The translations under genes were made by a program, and so were the position numbers. DNA of 5,882 nt from positions 1 through 5,882 of the forward strand of contig JAGOCN010000127.1 of assembly GCA_017998735.1 (NCBI GenBank), written 5' to 3'. Below are positions 1 through 5,881 of this stretch, one piece after another. Source of the stretch: Giesbergeria sp. (GTDB taxonomy: Bacteria > Pseudomonadota > Gammaproteobacteria > Burkholderiales > Burkholderiaceae_C). Positions within the stretch are counted from its first letter, which is position 1; every line of letters begins with the position of its first letter. The notes beneath the pieces are model-generated. The model searched no databases. It was not told the origin of the DNA and was given only the letters and a program-made list of their open reading frames with translations.

Positions 1-3
1 GCC

Positions 4-447
4 ATGCACTCCTCCAAACCTCTTTTCAAGGCCTGGGTTTTCACCTTTCTGGTGATGGTGGCCATCGACGCGCTGTGGCTGGGCGTGGTCGCCCGCGACC
101 TGTACCGGCAGGACATGGGCATCCTGATGGCCGCGCAGCCGCGCTGGGCGGCAGCAGCAGCGTTTTACCTGGCGTACCCGCTGGGGCTGGTGATTTTCGC
201 CGTCAAGCCGGCGCTGGAAACAGCCAGTGGGGGCAATGGGGGCAATGGGGGCAGCCTGGGCCGCGCACTGCTGCTGGGCGGGTTGTTTGGCCTGTTCGCC
301 TATGGCACCTACGACCTGACCAACCTGGCGGTGGTGCAGGACTGGCCGCTGCGCCTGACCTTCGTTGACCTGGCCTGGGGCACTTTTGCCAGCGCGGTGT
401 CGGCCGGCGCCGGCCTGGCGCTCACGCGCTGGTGGATTGCGCGCTGA
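4..447 (+). CDS. DUF2177 family four-helix membrane protein
   Basis: This encodes a 147-residue hydrophobic protein that I assign to the DUF2177 family of small bacterial inner-membrane proteins, whose function is unknown. Four membrane helices are visible at about residues 11-31, 48-68, 87-107 and 120-141. Family-like features are the D-x-L-W-L motif in helix 1 (residues 22-26), YDLTNLA after helix 3 (103-109) and VDLAWG at the start of helix 4 (121-126). The loop between helices 2 and 3 carries a Gly/Asn-rich stretch (GGNGGNGGS, residues 76-84) made by a 9-base tandem repeat. The ATG lies three bases from the window edge, so its ribosome binding site cannot be seen and a longer form is not excluded. 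However, the N-terminus, a short polar stretch followed by helix 1, looks natural. It converges on the DUF1854 gene with 24 bases between the stops. Nothing in the sequence ties it to cyanophycin. Confidence 0.88.
   Translation: MHSSKPLFKAWVFTFLVMVAIDALWLGVVARDLYRQDMGILMAAQPRWAAAAAFYLAYPLGLVIFAVKPALETASGGNGGNGGSLGRALLLGGLFGLFAYGTYDLTNLAVVQDWPLRLTFVDLAWGTFASAVSAGAGLALTRWWIAR
228..254 (+). repeat. 9-bp tandem repeat, three copies, in frame inside the DUF2177 gene
   Basis: The unit TGGGGGCAA occurs at 228-236 and 237-245, and again at 246-254 with its last base changed to G. Because the unit is nine bases, gain or loss of a copy keeps the reading frame and only adds or removes a Gly-Gly-Asn triplet. 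The encoded stretch lies in the predicted loop between membrane helices 2 and 3, where length changes should be tolerated. Confidence 0.9.
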
Positions 448-471
448 GGGCAGGCCCGGTCCTGTGCCGCA

Positions 472-963
472 TTACAGAAAACGCTCCAGCAGCTTGCGCG
501 AAGCCTTGTCCAGTGCGGTGCTGTCCGGCACGCGGTAGCTGACACCGCTGGCGGCGGCAATGAGCAGCGTGGTGCGGCCGCGCAGGCGGCGGATGTCTTC
601 TTCGGCCTTGAGCACCAGTTCGGTGGTGCCCCGGTCGGTTTCCACCCGCCAGGTGCTGGGCACCGAAAAACCCGACACGCCCAGGATGCGCAGGATGGTG
701 GGCGCAAATTCGCGCACCGCCAGCTCTTCCTCGATCAGGCTGCGCGCCGGCGCTGGCAGGTCGTCCATGCGCTCGATCCACAGCAGTTCCTGGCCGCTGC
801 GGCCCATCAGCGACAGCCCTTCCGACGGCGCGGCGAGTGGAAAGGCGCGCACCGGCGTCACGCCGCTTTGCGGGATGTAGCCCGGCATGGTCAGCACCAG
901 GCTGCCATGGGCGTTGCGGTGCAATTGCACATCGGCAGGGGAAGGGGTTTTGGTGTTGGGCAT
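472..963 (-). CDS. DUF1854 family protein, cyanophycin-locus associated
   Basis: This encodes a 163-residue soluble protein with no signal peptide or membrane segment, which I recognise as DUF1854. Such proteins are annotated as cyanophycin metabolism-associated because they sit beside cphA genes; no biochemical role is known to me. Visible features are a short polar N-terminus, a central part containing LLWIERMDDLPAPARSLIEEEL (residues 60-81), REFAPTILRI (84-93), a beta-rich segment STWRVETDRGTTELVLKAEEDIRRL (103-127), and a C-terminal stretch with YRVPDSTALDKASRKLLERFL (143-163). The start at 963 is chosen because CCAGGA lies seven bases upstream; an in-frame ATG at 1020 would add 19 residues without such a site. 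It lies 93 bases downstream of the ABC transporter gene on the same strand, so the two are probably co-transcribed. The family call is firm, the function unknown. Confidence 0.87.
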   Translation of the reverse strand: MPNTKTPSPADVQLHRNAHGSLVLTMPGYIPQSGVTPVRAFPLAAPSEGLSLMGRSGQELLWIERMDDLPAPARSLIEEELAVREFAPTILRILGVSGFSVPSTWRVETDRGTTELVLKAEEDIRRLRGRTTLLIAAASGVSYRVPDSTALDKASRKLLERFL

Positions 964-970
964 GTTTTTT

Positions 971-976
971 TCCTGG
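971..976 (-). promoter_or_regulatory. Ribosome binding site of the DUF1854 gene
   Basis: Read on the minus strand, CCAGGA is followed by seven bases (AAAAAAC) and then the ATG at 963. It is the clearest Shine-Dalgarno sequence in the window and decides the start of the DUF1854 gene. The 93-base gap upstream (964-1056) shows no hairpin followed by a T-run and no convincing -35/-10 pair, which favours transcription from the upstream ABC transporter gene. Confidence 0.7.
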
Positions 977-1056
977 AGCGCCCTGGCGCATGCGGTGACA
1001 AGCACACAGGCAGGGACCAAAGCAAGGGCCGGGGCAGAAACGCCAATGGCCGCGGA

Positions 1057-3381
1057 TCAGCGCATGTTGGACGGATGGACCGGGTGCAGCAGCCCGCTGT
1101 CGAGCACCAGGCCCACGCCCTCCGGGGCTTCCTTTTCCTCGACCTGGCGCGTCTGGGCTTCGTACAGGCGCCAGTAGGCGCCCTGCTTTTCCATCAGTTC
1201 ATCGTGCGGGCCGATCTCGACAATCTCGCCCCGGTCCATCACCACCAGCCGGTCGGCCTTGCGCAGGGTGGACAGGCGGTGCGCAATGGCAATGGTGGTG
1301 CGGCCCTTGACCAGGTTGTCCAGCGCACGCTGGATTTCCTTTTCGGTTTCGGTGTCCACCGCCGAGGTGGCCTCGTCCAGGATCAGGATGCGCGGGTCGA
1401 TGAGCAGCGCACGGGCAATGCTGATGCGCTGGCGCTCGCCGCCCGACAGGCCCTGGCCGCGCTCGCCCACCAGCGAGTCGTAGCCGTGCGGCAGGCGCAG
1501 GATGAATTCGTGCGCGTGCGCGGCGCGGGCAGCGGCAACGATTTCGCTGCGCGAGGCGCCGGGCTTGCCATAGGCAATGTTCTCGGCAATGGTGCCGAAG
1601 AACAGAAACGGCTCCTGCAGCACCAGCCCGATGTGGCTGCGGTAGTCGGCCACGGCAAAGCGGCGCACGTCGATGCCGTCGAGCAGCACCGCGCCGCTGC
1701 TGACATCGTAGAAACGGCAGATCAGGTTCACCAGCGTGCTTTTGCCCGAGCCGCTGTGCCCCACCAGGCCAATCATTTCGCCGGGCCGGATGTCCAGGTC
1801 CAGGTCCTTGATGACCGCCCGGCTGCCATAGCGAAACCCCGCCTGGCGCAGCGTCAGCGCGCCCTGCACACGGTCCACCTTCACCGGGTTTACCGGGTCA
1901 GGCACGTTGCTCACATGGTCCAGGATGTCAAAAATGCGCTTGGCACCGGCAGCGGCCTTTTGCGTCACCGAGACGATGCGGCTCATCGAGTCCAGGCGCC
2001 CGTAAAAGCGCCCGATGTAGGCAATGAACGCGGTCAGCACGCCCACCGTGATCTGGCTTTTGGAGACCAGCCAGATGCCGAAGCCCCACACCACCAGCAG
2101 GCCGATTTCGGTCAGCAGCGACACCGTGGGCGTGAACAGCGCCCAGGTCTTGTTCAGCTTGTCGTTGACCTGCAGGTTGTGCTGGTTGGCGTCGTGAAAG
2201 CGCTCGGCCTCGCGCTTTTCCTGTGCAAAGGCCTTGACCACGCGGATGCCGGGAATGGTGTCGGCCAGCACGCTGGTGACTTCGCTCCAGACGCGGTCGA
2301 TTTTTTCAAAGCCGGTGCGCAGCTTGTCGCGCACGCTGTGGATCATCCAGCCGATGAACGGCAGGGGCACCAGCGTGACCAGCGCCAGCCACGGGTTGAT
2401 GGAAAACAGGATGGCCGCCGTCATGCAGATCATCAGCACGTCGGTGACGAAGTCGAGCGCGTGCAGCGACAGAAAGACGTTGATGCGGTCGGTCTCGGAC
2501 CCGATGCGCGCCATCAGGTCACCGGTGCGCTTGGCGCCGAAAAAGTCCAGCGAGAGTTTCAGCAGGTGCTCGTAGGTGGTGGTGCGCAGGTCGGCGCCAA
2601 TGCGCTCGGACACCAGCGCCAGCACATAGGTGCGCGCCCAGCCCAGCCCCCAGGCGGCCAGCGCCGAGGCCAGCAGGCCCGACAGGTACAGCACCACCAG
2701 GCCGGGCGGGATCTGTTGGCCGTTCTGGAACGGGATCAGGATGTCGTCGATCAGCGGAATCGTCAGGTACGGCGGCACCAGCGTGGCGGCGGTGCCGGCC
2801 ATGGTCAGGCCAAAGCCGAGCGCCAGCTGGCCCCGGTACGGGCGCGCAAAGCGCCACAGCCGCAGCAGCACCCAGGTGGAGGTTTGCGGCGGGCGGGTGC
2901 GGTTGCACTCGGGGCATTCGTCGGTGTCGGGCGGCAGCACCGCATGGCAGATGGCGCAGGTGGGCTCCTGCAGCGCGTCCGGCGCGGCGCCGGCAACGCC
3001 CGCCTGCACCAGGTCACGCTGCAGCTCGAAACGCTGCACCAGGCGCAGCGCCTGCGCATGGCCGCCGAGCGTGAAGCGCCACAGCGCCAGGCGCTGGTCG
3101 GCATCGTGCAGCTCCAGCGTGCCGACGCCGCCGTGGTCCAGCAGGCGCAGCTCCAGCGCGCCGCCCAGGGGCCAGTCGCGCCACTGGCTGCTGCCGGCGT
3201 CGCAGGCCATCAGTCGGGCGGGGGTCAGCACCACGGCGCCGCTGGCAAAGTGCAGCTGCGTGTCCAGGTCAACCGCCAGTGCGGCCAGGACGTTCTCGTG
3301 GGGCGCAAGGCGCTGCTGCAGGCTGGCCCCGCAAGGGCCGGAAAAAACGCCCGAGGCGTCCGCACTGTGATGGTGTTGCAT
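1057..3381 (-). CDS. Exporter-type ABC transporter with PH-like and zinc-ribbon N-terminus, cyanophycin-locus associated
   Basis: This encodes a 774-residue fused permease-ATPase half-transporter (MsbA/LmrA-like fold), which should act as a homodimer in the inner membrane. Residues 1-135 look beta-rich and PH-like (for example LHFASGAVVLTPARLMAC, 43-60). Next comes a zinc ribbon, C142-x2-C145-x10-C156-x2-C159. The transmembrane domain spans about 180-470, with helices near 187-207, 227-247, 308-328, 330-347, 419-440 and 447-465. The ATPase domain (about 508-745) is complete: Walker A GHSGSGKST 541-549, Q-loop Gln589, signature LSGGE 645-649, Walker B ILILD 665-669 with catalytic Glu670, and switch His701. 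Motif integrity predicts an active ATPase. The substrate is unknown; a role in cyanophycin metabolism is inferred from neighbours. The ATG at 3381 is chosen because the N-terminal domain begins soon after it and the frame further upstream runs into the spacer and antisense of cphA. No strong Shine-Dalgarno sequence is seen there, so the start is moderately certain. Confidence 0.9.
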   Translation of the reverse strand: MQHHHSADASGVFSGPCGASLQQRLAPHENVLAALAVDLDTQLHFASGAVVLTPARLMACDAGSSQWRDWPLGGALELRLLDHGGVGTLELHDADQRLALWRFTLGGHAQALRLVQRFELQRDLVQAGVAGAAPDALQEPTCAICHAVLPPDTDECPECNRTRPPQTSTWVLLRLWRFARPYRGQLALGFGLTMAGTAATLVPPYLTIPLIDDILIPFQNGQQIPPGLVVLYLSGLLASALAAWGLGWARTYVLALVSERIGADLRTTTYEHLLKLSLDFFGAKRTGDLMARIGSETDRINVFLSLHALDFVTDVLMICMTAAILFSINPWLALVTLVPLPFIGWMIHSVRDKLRTGFEKIDRVWSEVTSVLADTIPGIRVVKAFAQEKREAERFHDANQHNLQVNDKLNKTWALFTPTVSLLTEIGLLVVWGFGIWLVSKSQITVGVLTAFIAYIGRFYGRLDSMSRIVSVTQKAAAGAKRIFDILDHVSNVPDPVNPVKVDRVQGALTLRQAGFRYGSRAVIKDLDLDIRPGEMIGLVGHSGSGKSTLVNLICRFYDVSSGAVLLDGIDVRRFAVADYRSHIGLVLQEPFLFFGTIAENIAYGKPGASRSEIVAAARAAHAHEFILRLPHGYDSLVGERGQGLSGGERQRISIARALLIDPRILILDEATSAVDTETEKEIQRALDNLVKGRTTIAIAHRLSTLRKADRLVVMDRGEIVEIGPHDELMEKQGAYWRLYEAQTRQVEEKEAPEGVGLVLDSGLLHPVHPSNMR
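2905..2958 (-). other. Four-cysteine zinc ribbon inside the ABC transporter
   Basis: Residues 142-159 read CAICHAVLPPDTDECPEC: two CxxC knuckles separated by ten residues, followed by N-R-T-R-P-P. This is the classic spacing of a small zinc ribbon. It lies about 20 residues before the first membrane helix, so it should face the cytoplasm. Zinc binding is inferred from the cysteine pattern. Confidence 0.8.
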
Positions 3382-3445
3382 GTTGGGTTTGGCTTTGTGC
3401 CTGTAACGCGGCAGGGCCGCCTGGCGTGCACAGGGCACACCTTGG

Positions 3446-3465
3446 AGCGCCCTGAAGCGCCCTGA
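3446..3465. repeat. Tandem 10-bp direct repeat, two exact copies
   Basis: AGCGCCCTGA is present at 3446-3455 and again at 3456-3465 with no gap. The 10-bp period places the copies about one helical turn apart, as tandem sites for a DNA-binding protein often are. They lie 65-84 bases upstream of the ABC transporter start. A related copy (TGGAGCGCCCTG, also at 3443-3454) occurs at 974-985, just upstream of the DUF1854 start. A regulatory role is only a suggestion. Confidence 0.6.
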
Positions 3466-3505
3466 AACCAGGCAAGGGACCGGACATTCTGACCGGTGGC
3501 CGGTT

Positions 3506-3551
3506 GCAGTATGCCGCCGCCCGGCACTGCTGCCGGGCGGCGGCATACTGC
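3506..3551. repeat. Perfect 21-bp inverted repeat with 4-base loop
   Basis: The arm 3506-3526 (beginning GCAGTATGCC and ending CCCGGCA) is the exact reverse complement of 3531-3551, with the loop CTGC at 3527-3530. All 21 pairs are Watson-Crick and mostly G-C, so the RNA hairpin would be very stable on either strand. It begins 124 bases upstream of the ABC transporter start and ends 58 bases before the cphA-like start. There is no T-run on either side, so it is not a standard intrinsic terminator. It could be a leader hairpin, a barrier between the divergent units, or a dispersed palindromic element. Confidence 0.95.
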
Positions 3552-3609
3552 GCGCACAATCTCTTTCCTTCTTCGGCCCAGCCGGCATTTTCCTGAACCG
3601 TTGCGATCC

Positions 3610-5847
3610 ATGGCACCCATCAAAGACATAGCACTGCTGCGCATCAACCACCTGCGCGGCCCCAACATCTGGACCTACCGGCCCGCGCTGGAGGTCTGGC
3701 TGGACTTGGGCGAACTCGAAGACTGGCCTTCCAACAAGCTGCCCGGCTTCAACGACCGCCTGACCACCTGGCTGCCGGCGCTGGTGGAGCACCACTGCGG
3801 CGTCGGCGAGCGCGGCGGCTTTCTGGAGCGCCTGCAGGAAGGCACCTGGTGCGGCCATGTGCTGGAGCACATCGTCATCGAGCTGCTGAACCTGGCGGGC
3901 ATGCCGACCGGCTTTGGCCAGACGCGTTCGACCAGCCAGCGCGGTGTTTACCGCATGGTGTTCCGCGCCCGCGAGGAGCGCGTGGCGCGGGTGGCGCTGG
4001 AGCAGGGCCACCGCCTGATCATGGCGGCCATCAACGATGAACCCTTTGACGTGCAAGCCGCCGCGGCGCGCGTGCGCACCGAGGTGGACGACCGGTATCT
4101 CGGCCCCAGCACCGCCTGCATCGTCACCGCCGCCGCCGACCGGGGCATTCCGCACATCCGCCTGAACGATGGCAACCTGGTGCAGCTGGGCTATGGCGCT
4201 GCGCAGCGGCGCATCTGGACGGCCGAGAGCGAATTCACCAGCGCCATTGCCGAGGGCATTGCCAGCGACAAAGACCTGACCAAGACCCTGCTCAAGGCCT
4301 GCGGCGTGCCGGTGCCGCAGGGCCAGGTGGTGGACAGCCCCGAAGCCGCCTGGGAAGCAGCGCAGGACATCGGCCTGCCGGTGGTGGTCAAACCGTCCGA
4401 CGGCAACCACGGGCGCGGTGTGACGCTGGACCTGCGCGAGCGCGCCGACATCGAAGCCGCCTGGCATGTGGCCGAGCCCGAAGGCAGCGATGTCATGGTC
4501 GAGCGCTTCATTCCCGGCGACGAGCACCGCCTGCTGGTGGTGGGCGGCAAAGTGGTGGCAGCCGCACGCGGCGAACTGGTGGGCATCACCGGCAATGGTC
4601 AGTCCAGCGTGCGCGAGCTGATCGATACGCAGCTCAATTCCGACCCGCGCCGGGGCCATGAAGAGGAATACCCGCTGGAAATCATTGACCTGGCCACCGA
4701 TGCCAAGGCGCAGCTGGAACTCAGGCGCCAGGGCCTGGACGCCGATGCCGTGCCCGCCGCTGGCCGCCATGTGGTGGTGCAGCGCAACGGCAACGTGGCG
4801 GTGGACTGCACTGACGATGTCCACCCCGAGGTGGCGTACATCGCCCAACTGGCGGCGCGCGTGGTGGGGCTGGACATTGCGGGCATCGACATGGTGGCGC
4901 AGGACATCTCCAAACCGCTGCATGCGCAGGGCGGCGCCATTGTCGAAGTCAATGCCGGCCCCGGCCTGTTGATGCACCTCAAACCCGCCGTGGGCGCGCC
5001 GCGCCCGGTGGGCAAGGCGATTGCCGAGCACCTGTTTCCTTCGCAGGAAGACGGCAAGACAGGGGCGCAGATCGGCCGCATTCCGGTGGTCGGCGTGGCC
5101 GGCACGCAGGACACCACCACCATTGCCCGGCTGGTGGCGTGGCTGGTGCACCTGGGCGGGCGCTACACCGGCCTGGCCTGCCAGGCGGGCATGTTCATGA
5201 ACCAGCGCCGCGTGAGCGCACGCGACAGCGCCCACTGGGCCGGCGCCCACAGCCTGCTGATGAGCCAGATGGTGCAGGCCGCCGTGATTGAAAACGGCGC
5301 CCGCGCCATCCTGCAGGACGGCCTGGCCTACGACCGCTGCACGGTGGGCGTGGTGACCGACCTGGACGGCTGGGAAGACCTGGCGCACTTCGACATCCAC
5401 GGCGCCGAGCAGATGCCGCGCGTGCTGCGCACCCAGGTGGACGTGGTGCTGGCCGAAGGCGCCGCGGTGCTGAACGCCGACGCCCCCGGGGTGGCCGAAC
5501 TGGCGCCGCTGTGCGACGGCGCGGTCATTTTGTATTCCACCGACGCCGACCACCCGGCCCTGGCCGCGCACCGCGCACAGGACCACGGCCGCGCCGTGCT
5601 GGTGCGCGCCGGCACCGTGGTGCTGGCCACCGGCGCCAGCGAAAAACCGCTGTGCTCTTTGGCCCGCCTGCGCTTGGGCCGCGATGTGCCCCAGCCCGCC
5701 GTGTCCACGCTGCTGGCCGCCATTGGCGCGGCCTGGGCGCTGGACATTGCGCCCGACCTGATTGCCGCCGGCATCAAGACCTTCGAGCCCGAGCAGCCCG
5801 GCGCCGCCGCCAGCACCAGCCTGCGCATTCCCGTGTTGCCGCTGTGA
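3610..5847 (+). CDS. cphA: Short cyanophycin synthetase homologue (CphA' type) with degenerate Mur-ligase domain
   Basis: This 745-residue protein is homologous to cyanophycin synthetase, which makes multi-L-arginyl-poly-L-aspartate in the cytoplasm. The N-terminal domain (about 1-160) has RGPNIW (16-21), GHVLEHIVIELLNLAGMP (82-99) and GVYRMVF (112-118). The ATP-grasp domain (about 165-485) keeps the nucleotide-binding motif VVVKPSDGNHGRG (258-270), VERF (297-300), GIDM (425-428) and the metal-binding EVNAGPG (446-452), so backbone aspartate addition looks possible. The Mur-ligase-like part (about 490-745) has GTQDTTT (498-504) in place of GTNGKTTT, so Gly and the P-loop Lys are replaced by Asp and Thr. 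ENGARA (561-566) replaces ETARGG, and the DHLG region is lost. The protein stops after GIKTFEPEQPG, where the C-terminal Mur lobe should begin, roughly 100-130 residues short of full CphA. The ATG at 3610 matches the family start; an in-frame GTG at 3496 and ATG at 3511 lie before or in the hairpin. A full cphA may follow beyond the window. Confidence 0.9.
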   Translation: MAPIKDIALLRINHLRGPNIWTYRPALEVWLDLGELEDWPSNKLPGFNDRLTTWLPALVEHHCGVGERGGFLERLQEGTWCGHVLEHIVIELLNLAGMPTGFGQTRSTSQRGVYRMVFRAREERVARVALEQGHRLIMAAINDEPFDVQAAAARVRTEVDDRYLGPSTACIVTAAADRGIPHIRLNDGNLVQLGYGAAQRRIWTAESEFTSAIAEGIASDKDLTKTLLKACGVPVPQGQVVDSPEAAWEAAQDIGLPVVVKPSDGNHGRGVTLDLRERADIEAAWHVAEPEGSDVMVERFIPGDEHRLLVVGGKVVAAARGELVGITGNGQSSVRELIDTQLNSDPRRGHEEEYPLEIIDLATDAKAQLELRRQGLDADAVPAAGRHVVVQRNGNVAVDCTDDVHPEVAYIAQLAARVVGLDIAGIDMVAQDISKPLHAQGGAIVEVNAGPGLLMHLKPAVGAPRPVGKAIAEHLFPSQEDGKTGAQIGRIPVVGVAGTQDTTTIARLVAWLVHLGGRYTGLACQAGMFMNQRRVSARDSAHWAGAHSLLMSQMVQAAVIENGARAILQDGLAYDRCTVGVVTDLDGWEDLAHFDIHGAEQMPRVLRTQVDVVLAEGAAVLNADAPGVAELAPLCDGAVILYSTDADHPALAAHRAQDHGRAVLVRAGTVVLATGASEKPLCSLARLRLGRDVPQPAVSTLLAAIGAAWALDIAPDLIAAGIKTFEPEQPGAAASTSLRIPVLPL
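5101..5121 (+). other. Degenerate Mur-ligase P-loop of the cphA-like gene
   Basis: The codons read Gly-Thr-Gln-Asp-Thr-Thr-Thr (residues 498-504), followed by I-A-R-L. They align without a gap on the family sequence G-T-N-G-K-T-T-T-T-R-L. The lysine that contacts the ATP phosphates is Thr502 and the preceding glycine is Asp501. Arginine addition by this domain is therefore not expected. Confidence 0.8.
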
Positions 5848-5864
5848 TGGGCCTGCCCGCTGCG

Positions 5865-5881
5865 CCCGGCACGGTGCCGGG
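5865..5881. repeat. Short GC-rich hairpin after the cphA-like gene, at the window edge
   Basis: CCCGGCA at 5865-5871 pairs with TGCCGGG at 5875-5881 around CGG. It starts 18 bases after the TGA stop. The window ends one base later, so a following T-run that would make it a terminator cannot be seen. The left side, CGCCCGGCAC (5863-5872), is identical to 3518-3527 in the large inverted repeat before the gene. Confidence 0.65.

Larger units (their letters stand above)
3382..3609. promoter_or_regulatory. Divergent intergenic control region between the ABC transporter and cphA-like genes
   Basis: This 228-base spacer separates two genes that read away from each other, so promoters for both must lie here or in the adjoining gene ends. 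I see no convincing sigma-70 -35/-10 pair on either strand and no correctly spaced sigma-54 -24/-12 site. What stands out is a tandem 10-bp repeat at 3446-3465 and a perfect 21-bp inverted repeat at 3506-3551. Neither start codon has a strong Shine-Dalgarno sequence. Shared control of the two units is an inference from the layout. Confidence 0.55.

Noticed and set aside
448..471. Possible terminator between the convergent DUF2177 and DUF1854 genes.
   Set aside because: Only a short, bulged GGCA/TGCC pairing can be drawn in the 24 bases, with no T-run on either strand.
964..1020. N-terminal extension of the DUF1854 protein to the ATG at 1020, with a cysteine-containing hydrophobic start resembling a lipoprotein signal.
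   Set aside because: The ATG at 963 has a well-placed CCAGGA and begins the conserved polar N-terminus. The extension has no visible ribosome binding site and lacks a proper charged n-region and lipobox.
868..3465. Plus-strand 865-codon open frame across the ABC transporter.
   Set aside because: It is the antisense shadow of the transporter: composition rich in Gln, His, Arg and Ala, no recognisable domain, and it overlaps a gene with complete ABC motifs.
3495..3508. Possible sigma-54 promoter (GG...TTGCA) upstream of the cphA-like gene.
   Set aside because: The distance between the GG and GC elements is 9 or 6 bases instead of the strict 10, and the TGGCAC half is not present.
3496..3609. 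Earlier in-frame starts for the cphA-like gene (GTG 3496, ATG 3511).
   Set aside because: They would put the large inverted repeat into the coding sequence and add 33-38 residues rich in Arg and Pro that are unlike the CphA N-terminus, which matches from 3610.
3382..5586. Minus-strand reading frame of the ABC transporter stays open far upstream, antisense to the cphA-like gene.
   Set aside because: The translated extension is His/Ala/Gly-rich antisense shadow with no family motif. The transporter domains start just after the ATG at 3381, and the open frame is explained by the GC-rich codon pattern of the opposite strand.
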